Assembly: GCF_003047265.1 (NCBI RefSeq)
Contig: NZ_PZYY01000010.1
Span: 1-64,000 of the forward strand
Source: Nocardioides terrigena
Lineage (GTDB): Bacteria > Actinomycetota > Actinomycetes > Propionibacteriales > Nocardioidaceae
Direction of reading: 5' to 3'
DNA length: 64,000 nucleotides
Positions 1 to 7,932 of this stretch are shown here, one piece after another (positions within the stretch are counted from its first letter, which is position 1; each line of letters begins with the position of its first letter). Under the pieces are notes generated by a model. It had not been told where the DNA came from, did not search any database, and was given only the letters and a program-made list of their open reading frames with translations. A program made the position numbers and the translations under genes.

Positions 1-78
1 CGGGAGTCACAGAAGTCGCAAAGCGCTCCAACATCCCGGCCCGTCCCTACCAGCATACGAACCACTCACGTGGCTTGA

Positions 79-93
79 AGTTCCTTAGGAACT
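79..93 (-). terminator. small hairpin downstream of exonuclease III
   Basis: A perfect 6-bp inverted repeat, AGTTCC-TTA-GGAACT, lies 31 nt beyond the stop of the leftward exonuclease gene. It has no clear T-tract. It could be a weak terminator for that gene. The rest of bases 1-124 shows nothing else I can name. Confidence 0.3.
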
Positions 94-124
94 CAACGCC
101 GGGGATCTCGGCGCCCGGAGCGGA

Positions 125-904
125 TCAGTCCAGGTCGACGACCACGGGCGCGTGGTCCGAGGGCGACCCGCTGCCCTGGGCGGGGTCGCGCTCGTCGCGG
201 TCGATGAAGGCACCGGTCACCCGGCCGGCCAGCGACGGCGAGGCGACGACGAAGTCGATCTTGAGCCCGCGGTCGCGCTCGAAGCGCTGGCGGTAGTAGT
301 CCCAGTAGGTGTAGCCCGGCGCGTGCTCACGGGTGACCTCGACGTACCCGTCGTCGAGGAAGCCCTGGAAGGCGGCCCGCTCCGGAGGGGTCACGTGCGT
401 CGACTTCGCGAACTGAGCGGGGTCGAACACGTCGTCGTCGGTCGGGCAGATGTTCCAGTCGCCGACCAGCGCCGTGTCGCCGTCCAGCCACGAGCCGGCG
501 GCGTCGCGCAGGCGGGCCAACCAGTCGAGCTTGTAGAGGTAGTGCGGGTCGTCGGGCTTGCGTCCGTTGGGGACGTAGAGCGACCAGATGTCGACGCCGC
601 CGCAGCGTGCCCCGATCGCCCGGGACTCCGCCGCCAGCGGGTCGCCGTACCCGGGCATGTCGTCGAAGCCGACGCGTACGTCGTCCAGGCCCACGCGCGA
701 GATGATCGCGACGCCGTTCCACTGGTTGGTGCCGGCGACGGCGACGTCGTACCCCAGGCCCTGCAGGCCCATGAGCGGGAGCTGGTCCTCGCGGGCCTTG
801 GTCTCCTGGAGGGCCAGGACGTCGATCTCGTGGCGCTGGAGGAAGGCCTCGACGCGGTCGATGCGGGAGCGGAGGGAGTTGACGTTCCAGGTGGCGATGC
901 GCAC
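125..904 (-). CDS. xth: exodeoxyribonuclease III (AP endonuclease)
   Basis: 259 aa, the usual length for the ExoIII/XthA family of base-excision repair enzymes that cut DNA 5' of abasic sites and degrade 3' ends. It opens with MRIATWNVNSLRSR. The metal ligand Glu is in LQETK (E34), the catalytic Tyr/Asn in SLYVPNG (Y110, N113), the GDWN motif is at 148-151 and the terminal SDHAPV at 249-254 holds the Asp-His pair. All catalytic positions are present. The ATG start fits the first family strand with no room for an extension. It is monocistronic, with the secreted protease gene divergent upstream. Confidence 0.95.
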   Translation of the reverse strand: MRIATWNVNSLRSRIDRVEAFLQRHEIDVLALQETKAREDQLPLMGLQGLGYDVAVAGTNQWNGVAIISRVGLDDVRVGFDDMPGYGDPLAAESRAIGARCGGVDIWSLYVPNGRKPDDPHYLYKLDWLARLRDAAGSWLDGDTALVGDWNICPTDDDVFDPAQFAKSTHVTPPERAAFQGFLDDGYVEVTREHAPGYTYWDYYRQRFERDRGLKIDFVVASPSLAGRVTGAFIDRDERDPAQGSGSPSDHAPVVVDLD

Positions 905-1025
905 CGCCCCACCCTAGGAGGGCGCCCCCACCCCTCCGGAGGGCGCCCGAAGATTTTGCGTCGACAGGCCTTTACACGGGCGATCCTCATGCGCAAGGTT
1001 CAGCGCACGCACTGTTCTCGGGAAA

Positions 1026-1037
1026 CAGGTGCACCTG
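1026..1037. promoter_or_regulatory. 12-bp perfect palindrome upstream of protease 1
   Basis: CAGGTGCACCTG is a perfect palindrome 51 nt upstream of the protease start. A related but split element (GCAGGT...ACCTGC with GCACCT inside, about 4093-4119) precedes the paralogous protease at 4199. The shared core suggests a common operator; this is inference from two sites only. The remainder of 905-1088 is otherwise unremarkable. Confidence 0.3.
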
Positions 1038-1088
1038 CTGGACCCCGAGGCGGAGCGTGCCCACCACCCCCCTCTGAGGAGATCCTCC

Positions 1089-1904
1089 ATGCAGCGCAGC
1101 CGTCTCGGGCAGCTTGCCCTCGCTTCAGCCGCCGTCCTGGCCGCCACCCTGGCCACCCCGGCGATCGCAGCCACCGACAGCGACATCCCGTCGTTCTCGG
1201 AGTTCCAGTCGCAGACCTTCCGCGACACGGACAAGCAGTACATCGTCAACGGTGACGAGCCGGTATCCACCACCGGTGACCTCAAGGCCTTCTACGACAG
1301 CATGGTCGAAGGGTCGGAGAAGGCCATCGAGGAGGGCCTCGTCGTCAACACCGTGGGCGGCGCGGACGACAAGTGGAGCGCCTCGCAGGCGATGAACCTC
1401 ACCTACTGCGTGAGCACCAAGTTCGGCAGCCAGTACACCAACGTGGTCAACGCCATGGCGGCCGGCGCCGGCCAGTGGGAGGCTGCCTCGTCCAAGGTCG
1501 AGTTCACGCACCTGTCGGCCAACGACTCCAAGTGCACGGTCCGCAACAACGCGGTGCTCTTCTCGGTCGAGCCGACCAGCACCACGTCGTACATCGCCCG
1601 GGCGTTCTTCCCGAGCTCGCCCGACCGCTCGCGCAACGTGCTCGTCAACGCCCCGTCGCTGATGAACTCCGGCTCGTGGACCCCGTCCAACATCATGGCC
1701 CACGAGCTCGGCCACGCGCTCGGCTTCCGCCACGAGCACACCCGCCCCGAGGCCGGCACCTGCTTCGAGGACAACAACTGGCGTCCGCTGACGCCGTACG
1801 ACTCGTCGTCGATCATGCACTACCCCCAGTGCAACGGCACGAGCAGCAACCTGAGCATGACGGCGACCGACCGCCAGGGGATCGTGGCGCTCTACGGAGC
1901 CTGA
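1089..1904 (+). CDS. secreted metzincin zinc metalloprotease, paralogue 1
   Basis: 271 aa. An N-terminal Sec signal (about residues 1-28, ending ATPAIAA) implies export. The zinc site HELGHALGFRH gives ligands H205, H209, H215 and catalytic E206. The Met-turn SIMHYPQ (M243) is followed by a Tyr, as in astacin/matrixin-type metzincins. Four Cys outside the signal could form disulfides. The ATG at 1089 was chosen because GAGGAG lies just upstream and it begins the signal peptide; an upstream in-frame ATG at 1029 would bury it. A very similar paralogue is at 4199. The substrate is unknown. Confidence 0.9.
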   Translation: MQRSRLGQLALASAAVLAATLATPAIAATDSDIPSFSEFQSQTFRDTDKQYIVNGDEPVSTTGDLKAFYDSMVEGSEKAIEEGLVVNTVGGADDKWSASQAMNLTYCVSTKFGSQYTNVVNAMAAGAGQWEAASSKVEFTHLSANDSKCTVRNNAVLFSVEPTSTTSYIARAFFPSSPDRSRNVLVNAPSLMNSGSWTPSNIMAHELGHALGFRHEHTRPEAGTCFEDNNWRPLTPYDSSSIMHYPQCNGTSSNLSMTATDRQGIVALYGA

Positions 1905-1919
1905 TCCTCCACGACCCGC

Positions 1920-1954
1920 GAGCGCCCCTCCTGTCCCGAGCAGGTGGGGCGTTC
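1920..1954 (+). terminator. terminator after protease 1
   Basis: A nested hairpin: outer arms GAGCGCCCC / GGGGCGTTC (one G-T pair) and inner arms CCTG / CAGG. It sits 16 nt after the stop and between two convergent genes, so it may act in both directions. The T-tract is weak. Confidence 0.6.
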
Positions 1955-1975
1955 GTGCGTCCGGGATCCTCGGGA

Positions 1976-3529
1976 TCAGGCGGTCCAGGCGGTCAGCACG
2001 CCCGGCGTCGCGGAGTCGGCGAGGCGGACGGCCCGCTCGCGGGGCACGTCGTGCACGACGACCTTCTCGGCGCCCGCGGCCGTGGTCGCGACGAGGTCCA
2101 CCAGGCCGAGCCGACGCTGGAACCACGACTCGGTCACCACCCACCCGATGATCCCGTCCGTCTCCAGCACCGTGCGCACGCGGGCCGCCTGCGCGTGGCC
2201 GACGACCAGGTGGGTCGGCGCGGCGGGGTCCGGAGCGAGGGCATGGCCGAGGTGCCGGTACGACGCCTCGGCGACCGCGGCCCCCCACGGCAGGCCCACG
2301 ACGAGCACGGCCGCCGGCAGCCACCACCCGAGCCAGGAGATGTCGGTCAGGAGCACCGGGAGCACGCTCAGCACGGCGAGGTCGACCACGCCCAGCGCCT
2401 GGCCCACGTGCTCCCGGCGGCGGGCCGACGGGCCGTGGGCGGTGAGCGGGGCCGTCAGCCGTCCGGGTGCGGCCAGCACGTCGTGGCCGACGTCGACGCA
2501 GACCTGGCGCGGGCACGGGGGCAGGATCCGGGTGACGCCCTCGCTGCCGACCCCGGTCGCCAGCGTGGACAGCTCGCCGCCCCCCACGGCACGCAGCAGC
2601 AGCGGCTCGCGCATCTCGACGCCCCGGACCCTGGTCTCCTCGACGCTGATGGAGCGGGTGGTGAAGAGCCCGGCGGTCAGGTGCAGCGAGCCCTGGCCCC
2701 GGGTGAGCCGCATGTCCCACCACTGCACGACGTAACCGGTGACGGCGATCAGCACCCAGGTGAGGAGGCCGCCGATGAGCACGAAGGGCACCAGCAGCCA
2801 CAGCGCGACGGACCTGACCCACTGCCAGCCGTCGCTGAGGTGCTCCGGGTCGAGGAAGGGCAGGTCCTCGCCGAACTGCGCGAGCAGGCCGACCAGGCCC
2901 GCCAGCAGCACCAGCCGCGTCAGGCTGAACGGTGCGAAGCGCAGCCACGACCAGTCGATCGCCGCCAGCTGGGTGTCGGGGGCCGGCGGAGGAGTGGGCG
3001 CCGCCGGCTCCCCGTCCACCGCGGCCGGCAGCTCCTGCCCGGTCTGAGCGGCGCGTCGGGCCAGCAGGAGCGCGCGGAGGTCGGCCGCTCGCTCGCGGGA
3101 GACCGCATCGAGGGTGATCCGGTCGTCGTCGACGCCGGTGCCGATCTGCACCTTGGACAGCCCCAGGACCCGGTGCAGCAGCGAGGCCTCGAGGTCGACG
3201 CTGCGGACCCGGTCGAGCGGGGCGGTCGAGGTCGTCTTGTTGAGCAGGCCGGTGCGCTTCTGGAACTGGGTCGCGGTCACCCGCCACGACGTGGTCAGCC
3301 AGGGGAGCACGCCGAAGACGACGGCACCGAGCACCACCAGGGGCACCGACCACCACGGCATGCCACCGTCGCGGCTGCTGAGGCCGACGAAGGCGATGAC
3401 GGCCGGCACCAGGAACTGGCCGACCGCCTTCACCGGGTCGAGGAGGAGGTTGCGGGGGTCGAGGCGCTGCCACTCGGTGGGGTCGGGGTCCTGGCCCGGA
3501 TCGGCCGCCGGACCCACCTCGGGGATCAC
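1976..3529 (-). CDS. PH domain-containing membrane protein (YdbT-like)
   Basis: 517 aa, polytopic. Hydrophobic pairs alternate with bacterial PH (bPH2, formerly DUF304) modules, recognisable from repeats of the type TATQFQKRTGLLNK...PLDRVRSVDLEASLLHRVLGL and from the segment GSLHLTAGLFTTRSISVEETRVRGVEM. The family is the YdbT type, usually paired with a small YdbS-type partner, which is what lies directly upstream here. The GTG start at 3529 overlaps the partner's stop (GTGA), so the two are translationally coupled. Function in the membrane is not established; YdbS/YdbT homologues in Bacillus are linked to resistance to some lantibiotic-like toxins. Confidence 0.82.
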   Translation of the reverse strand: MIPEVGPAADPGQDPDPTEWQRLDPRNLLLDPVKAVGQFLVPAVIAFVGLSSRDGGMPWWSVPLVVLGAVVFGVLPWLTTSWRVTATQFQKRTGLLNKTTSTAPLDRVRSVDLEASLLHRVLGLSKVQIGTGVDDDRITLDAVSRERAADLRALLLARRAAQTGQELPAAVDGEPAAPTPPPAPDTQLAAIDWSWLRFAPFSLTRLVLLAGLVGLLAQFGEDLPFLDPEHLSDGWQWVRSVALWLLVPFVLIGGLLTWVLIAVTGYVVQWWDMRLTRGQGSLHLTAGLFTTRSISVEETRVRGVEMREPLLLRAVGGGELSTLATGVGSEGVTRILPPCPRQVCVDVGHDVLAAPGRLTAPLTAHGPSARRREHVGQALGVVDLAVLSVLPVLLTDISWLGWWLPAAVLVVGLPWGAAVAEASYRHLGHALAPDPAAPTHLVVGHAQAARVRTVLETDGIIGWVVTESWFQRRLGLVDLVATTAAGAEKVVVHDVPRERAVRLADSATPGVLTAWTA

Positions 3530-4065
3530 GTGGCGTCGCCCTCGCTGGCGCCGGTGATCTCGGTGAGGGTCGCCACCAGCTCGCGCGCCTGCGCGGCGTC
3601 GAGGCAGTCGATCGTGATCGGTCCGGCCGCCGAGGCCGTGGTGACGGTCAGCGAGGCCAGCCCGAAGACGCGCATCAGCGCCCCCTGGCGCGAGTCGACC
3701 GTCTGCACCCGGCTGAGCGGGGCGATCCGCGAGCTGATGGTGATCCACCCGGCGCGCGTGTGGATGGCGGTGTCGGTGACCTCCCAGCGGTGCACGCGGT
3801 AGCGCACGGGTGGCATCACGACGGGGTACGTCACGAGGCCGACGAGGGCGAGGACACCGAGCAGCAGCACCCACCACGGCGGCGTGCCCACCGTCAGCCA
3901 CCACACGGCGTACCCACCCACGACCAGCAGCCCGACGAACGCCGAGGTGATCAGCGCCGCCACCCGCCAGTAGCCCACCGCGCGAGGAGAGACCTGGTGG
4001 GCGGGCTCGCGCAGGGTCCCCGCGCTGCGCGAGGGAGGGGTGGCCGGGGCCGGTGCCTGGGTCAT
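3526..4065 (-). CDS. PH domain-containing membrane protein (YdbS-like)
   Basis: 179 aa. Two transmembrane segments (about residues 36-80) are followed by one bPH2/DUF304 domain with the hallmark stretch WEVTDTAIHTRAGWITISSRIAPLSRVQTVDSRQG-like (a longer motif at about residues 100-140). It is the first gene of a two-gene unit and overlaps the larger PH-domain gene by 4 nt. The ATG at 4065 is chosen over one 48 nt upstream because it begins just before the Pro/Ala-rich cytoplasmic tail typical of the family. It lies between two protease paralogues, transcribed in the opposite direction. Confidence 0.8.
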   Translation of the reverse strand: MTQAPAPATPPSRSAGTLREPAHQVSPRAVGYWRVAALITSAFVGLLVVGGYAVWWLTVGTPPWWVLLLGVLALVGLVTYPVVMPPVRYRVHRWEVTDTAIHTRAGWITISSRIAPLSRVQTVDSRQGALMRVFGLASLTVTTASAAGPITIDCLDAAQARELVATLTEITGASEGDAT

Positions 4066-4198
4066 GGCCCCGAGTTTTCCACGACCGCAGAACTGCAGGT
4101 CTGTGCATCGCACCTACCTGCAATGCGAAAGTCGTTCCCCTCGGTGGTCTAGACCGGTTGTGTGGTCGTCGTCCGTATCCAACCGGAGGGAAACCCAC

Positions 4199-5023
4199 AT
4201 GAAGTCACGCACGATCAGCCGTCTCGCCGCAGTCACGATCGGGGCCACCGCCCTGCTGCTCGCCGGCAGCCCGTCGTCCGTCGCGGTGCAGGCCCAGGAG
4301 GACGTCCCGAGCTTCGCGGAGTTCCGCGCGGCGACGTTCCAGGACGTGGGAGGCCAGTACGTCGTCAACGGCGACGAGGTCATCGCCGACACCCAGGAGC
4401 TGCGCGCCTACTACGACCGGATGGTCGGGTCGAGGAAGGACACCGACGAGGCCGGTCTCGTGGTCAACACCGTCGGTGGTGTGGACGACAAGTGGAGCGC
4501 CGGCCAGGTCGCCAACATGACCTACTGCGTGAGCACGGCGTTCGGGTCCGACTACAACGCCGTCGTCTCGGCCATGGCCCAGGGCGCGGCCCTGTGGGAG
4601 TCGGCGTCGTCGCGGGTCAACTTCACCTACGTGCCGAGCGCAGACACTAACTGCCGCACGAGCAACAACGCGGTGCTCTTCTCCGTGGAGCCGACCTCGA
4701 CCAACCAGTACATCGCGCGGGCGTTCTTCCCCAGCACCGCCGACTCCCAGCGCAACGTGCTCGTCAACTCGACGTCGCTGCAGAACTCCGGCTCGTGGAC
4801 GCCCGGCAACATCCTGGGCCACGAGCTCGGCCACGCGCTCGGCTTCCGCCACGAGCACACCCGTCCCGAGGCCGGCACCTGCTTCGAGGACAACAACTGG
4901 CGTCCGCTGACGGCGTACGACTCGGCGTCGATCATGCACTACCCGCAGTGCAACGGCTCGTCCGGCGACCTGTCGTTCACGTCGACCGACGGCAGCGGTG
5001 TCCGCGCGCTCTACGGCAGCTGA
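4199..5023 (+). CDS. secreted metzincin zinc metalloprotease, paralogue 2
   Basis: 274 aa and clearly paralogous to the protease at 1089. It shares the PSFxEF start of the mature part, the NTVGG.DDKWSA block, LTYCVST/MTYCVST and the catalytic core. Zinc ligands H208, H212, H218, catalytic E209 and Met-turn SIMHYPQ are intact. It has a signal peptide (about 1-32). The start at 4199 follows GGAGGG with good spacing. The two paralogues are most alike in the C-terminal half and diverge in the propeptide-like N-terminal third, suggesting duplication followed by divergence in activation or targeting. Confidence 0.9.
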   Translation: MKSRTISRLAAVTIGATALLLAGSPSSVAVQAQEDVPSFAEFRAATFQDVGGQYVVNGDEVIADTQELRAYYDRMVGSRKDTDEAGLVVNTVGGVDDKWSAGQVANMTYCVSTAFGSDYNAVVSAMAQGAALWESASSRVNFTYVPSADTNCRTSNNAVLFSVEPTSTNQYIARAFFPSTADSQRNVLVNSTSLQNSGSWTPGNILGHELGHALGFRHEHTRPEAGTCFEDNNWRPLTAYDSASIMHYPQCNGSSGDLSFTSTDGSGVRALYGS

Positions 5024-5036
5024 CAACCCCCCCACC

Positions 5037-5066
5037 GAAGGTCCGGCGCGTGAGCGCCGGGCCTTC
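5037..5066 (+). terminator. terminator after protease 2
   Basis: A 13-bp stem, GAAGGTCCGGCGC / GCGCCGGGCCTTC with one T-G pair and a GTGA loop, begins 13 nt after the stop and ends before the stop of the convergent gene at 5079. Bidirectional use is likely. Confidence 0.75.
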
Positions 5067-5078
5067 GGGCGTCCGGAG

Positions 5079-6677
5079 TCAGCCGCCGACGGTCCAGGTG
5101 TCGTCGCCGGTCGGGCCGAGGGCGGTCGCCGTCTGCAGGAGGTACGACGTGAAGCCGCTCGCCGCGCTGAGCGCGTGCACCTCGGTCATCGTCCCGGCCC
5201 GGTTGACCAGCACGAGGTCGTCGCGGCCGTCGCCGTCGTGGTCGGCGGTGCTCACCGACCACGTGGCGGGGTCGACGGCCGGGGCCGCGGTGAAGGTCTG
5301 GGCCAGGTAGGTCGTGAAGCCGGTCTCGGCGTCGAGCACGTGCACCGCGGTGCGACCGTCGGACTGGAGGTCGACGAGGTAGAGGTCGTCGCGCCCGTCG
5401 AAGTCGTAGTCGCCGGTCGTGACCTGCCACCGGTCCGGTTCGAGGGACGGCGCCGCCGTGGCGCCGTCCGCGAGCTCGGTCTGGAAGCCGGTCGCGGAGT
5501 CCAGCACGCTCACCCCGAGCCGTCCGGAGTCGTCGAGGTCGAGCACCCACAGGTCGTCGCGACCGTTGCCGTCGTAATCGCCGGCGACGAACTGTGCCTT
5601 CCCCAGTCGGGTGTCTCGCTGCAGTATCGTGGCCTGGCTCAGGAACGACCGCAGGTAGGTCGAACCACCGAGCACCTTGACCTGAGCGGTCCCGAAGCCT
5701 GCGGGCAGTACGGCGTACACGTCGGTCACCCGGTCGCCGTCGAAGTCACCGGTGGCGTAGCTCCAGCCCTGGCCTTCGAGCGGGAGCCCCGTCTGGTTGG
5801 AGAACGTGGTGTAGCCCGACGCCGGGTCGAGGACGTGCGCCTCGACCCCGGTGGGGGACTCCGCGATCGCGACCACGTCGGCGGGGGTGGCGGTGGTGTG
5901 CCTGCTGATCCGCTCCACGCGCACCTCGTCCACGTACATCGATGGTGAGGTCGAGCGCTGGCCGCACGTGGGCTGTTCGTCGTCGGGACAATTTCGCTTC
6001 ACCTGCAGGCGCATGTGCTCGAGGGTGACGGGCGCGTGGTCGGTCGACCACGTCTCGACGCCGTCGACGAAGAAGCGAGTGGGGATCGGCGACTCGGCGG
6101 CCGGATCCTGTCCGGGCGCCATGTAGGTGAACTCCGCGGAGTACTCGTGCCACTGCGTCATGTCCTCGGGGTACTTGTCGCCCAGACACGCTTGGTCCCC
6201 CAACGGCGGGGAGTAGCGCCAGTAGTACGCCGCGAGCACGCGCTCGCAGCGCGGCTTGCCGCCCCAGCTCTCGACGATGTCGATCTCGCCGACTCTCTGG
6301 GTGTCGTCGGTGCGGAGCCAGAAGGCCGGGTGCACGCCGGTCTCGGCGGGCATCTTGAGGGTCGCCGAGACCCTGTAGGTCGTACCGACCTCGTACGGGA
6401 TCGTCCAGAGTGCCTCGAGATCCGCCTCGGGCCGCATCTCGAGCACGCTGCGGCCGTCGTACGTCGTCTGGGTGATCCGGTCGGCGTCGGAGCTCGACAC
6501 ATGGGTCCAGCGCTCGGCGTACGGCAGGTCGAAGCCGTCGTTGTAGACCTCGACCGGTCCCGTCGTGGTCGCCGCCGAGACGAGCGGAGTCTCCGGCACC
6601 ACGAGGTCCGGTACGGGGGGCATCGTCGGGCTGAGGAATTGCAGCACGACGAGCAGCTCACGAAGCCAGGAGGGCAT
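5079..6677 (-). CDS. GH16-like domain protein with C-terminal VCBS/FG-GAP repeats
   Basis: 532 aa. Residues about 45-255 form a concanavalin-like domain with EIDIVE (E131, D133, E136), the catalytic motif of glycoside hydrolase family 16 (beta-glucanases and related enzymes). The C-terminal 240 residues contain four FG-GAP/VCBS-type Ca-binding repeats (DFDGDRVTD, DYDGNGRDD, DYDFDGRDD, DHDGDGRDD), which fold as a beta-propeller. The N-terminus has only a short hydrophobic run (LLVVLQFL) and no clear cleavage site, so the secretion route is uncertain. The ATG at 6677 is preceded by GAAGGA. The polysaccharide substrate cannot be told from sequence. Confidence 0.78.
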   Translation of the reverse strand: MPSWLRELLVVLQFLSPTMPPVPDLVVPETPLVSAATTTGPVEVYNDGFDLPYAERWTHVSSSDADRITQTTYDGRSVLEMRPEADLEALWTIPYEVGTTYRVSATLKMPAETGVHPAFWLRTDDTQRVGEIDIVESWGGKPRCERVLAAYYWRYSPPLGDQACLGDKYPEDMTQWHEYSAEFTYMAPGQDPAAESPIPTRFFVDGVETWSTDHAPVTLEHMRLQVKRNCPDDEQPTCGQRSTSPSMYVDEVRVERISRHTTATPADVVAIAESPTGVEAHVLDPASGYTTFSNQTGLPLEGQGWSYATGDFDGDRVTDVYAVLPAGFGTAQVKVLGGSTYLRSFLSQATILQRDTRLGKAQFVAGDYDGNGRDDLWVLDLDDSGRLGVSVLDSATGFQTELADGATAAPSLEPDRWQVTTGDYDFDGRDDLYLVDLQSDGRTAVHVLDAETGFTTYLAQTFTAAPAVDPATWSVSTADHDGDGRDDLVLVNRAGTMTEVHALSAASGFTSYLLQTATALGPTGDDTWTVGG

Positions 6678-6794
6678 GTGTCCTTCGAGGGCCGGGGAGG
6701 GGACGACATCAAGTGAACAAGGGCAGTGGTGGTCCGGCCAAACCGACCGCCCGGATCAGGGCGATCCGGGCGCCCGGCCGTAGACTCCCCGCCC

Positions 6795-7871
6795 GTGGCT
6801 CTCACCATCGGCATCGTCGGACTCCCGAACGCAGGCAAGTCGACGCTCTTCAACGCCCTGACCAAGAACGACGTGCTCGCGGCGAACTACCCGTTCGCCA
6901 CGATCGAGCCCAACGTCGGCGTCGTCGGGGTCCCCGACGACCGCCTGCCGAAGCTGGCGGAGGTCTTCGGCTCGGCCAAGATCCTGCCCGCGACGGTCGA
7001 GTTCGTCGACATCGCCGGGATCGTCCGCGGCGCCTCGGAGGGCGAGGGACTGGGCAACAAGTTCCTCTCCCACATCCGCGAGTCCGCGGCGATCTGCCAG
7101 GTGACCCGCGTCTTCCGCGACGAGGACGTCACCCACGTCGACGGCGAGGTCAACCCGGCCTCCGACATCGGCACCATCCAGACCGAGCTGATCCTCGCCG
7201 ACGTCCAGACGGTGGAGAAGGCGATCCCGCGGCTCGAGAAGGAGGCCCGCGGCGACAAGTCCAAGGCCCCGGTCCTCGACGCCGCGCGCGAGGCGCTGAC
7301 GGCCCTCGAGGGCGGCACTCCGGTCATCGACACGAAGCTCGACCGCGACCTGCTGCGCGAGATCTCGCTGCTGACCGCCAAGCCCTTCATCTACGTCTTC
7401 AACTGCGACGCCGACGAGCTCGCCGACGATGACCTCAAGGCCCGCATGCAGGAGATCGTCGCGCCGTCCGAGGCGATCTTCCTCGACGCCAAGTTCGAGT
7501 CCGAGCTCGTCGAGCTCGGCTCCGACGAGGAGGCCCGCGAGATGCTCGCCGAGATGGGTGTCGACGAGCCCGGCCTCGACGTGCTCGCCCGCGTCGGCTT
7601 CGACACCCTCGGCCTCCAGACCTACCTGACCGCCGGGCCCAAGGAGACGCGCGCCTGGACGATCCGCAAGGGCGCCACGGCTCCCGAGGCGGCCGGTGTC
7701 ATCCACACCGACTTCCAGAAGGGATTCATCAAGGCCGAGATCGTGTCCTTCGACGACCTGATGGCCCTCGGCACCATGCAGAAAGCCAAGGAGGCCGGCA
7801 AGGTGCGCATGGAGGGCAAGGACTACGTCATGGTCGACGGCGACGTGGTGGAGTTCCGCTTCAACGTGTGA
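6795..7871 (+). CDS. ychF: redox-regulated ATPase YchF
   Basis: 358 aa, the standard YchF/Ola1 length. This Obg-family P-loop protein prefers ATP and binds ribosomes. The P-loop is GLPNAGKST near the N-terminus, followed by the switch region with DIAG and a C-terminal TGS domain (FDTLGLQTYLTAGPKETRAW onward, ending YVMVDGDVVEFRFNV). The GTG at 6795 is preferred over an ATG 69 nt upstream because family members start directly with (M)xLxIGIVGLPN. Confidence 0.93.
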   Translation: MALTIGIVGLPNAGKSTLFNALTKNDVLAANYPFATIEPNVGVVGVPDDRLPKLAEVFGSAKILPATVEFVDIAGIVRGASEGEGLGNKFLSHIRESAAICQVTRVFRDEDVTHVDGEVNPASDIGTIQTELILADVQTVEKAIPRLEKEARGDKSKAPVLDAAREALTALEGGTPVIDTKLDRDLLREISLLTAKPFIYVFNCDADELADDDLKARMQEIVAPSEAIFLDAKFESELVELGSDEEAREMLAEMGVDEPGLDVLARVGFDTLGLQTYLTAGPKETRAWTIRKGATAPEAAGVIHTDFQKGFIKAEIVSFDDLMALGTMQKAKEAGKVRMEGKDYVMVDGDVVEFRFNV

Positions 7872-7932
7872 GGTCGGCACGGCGTCGTACCCGCATTGCC
7901 GCGGGTCTTGCCCCTCGTGACAGGCTCGGCGG

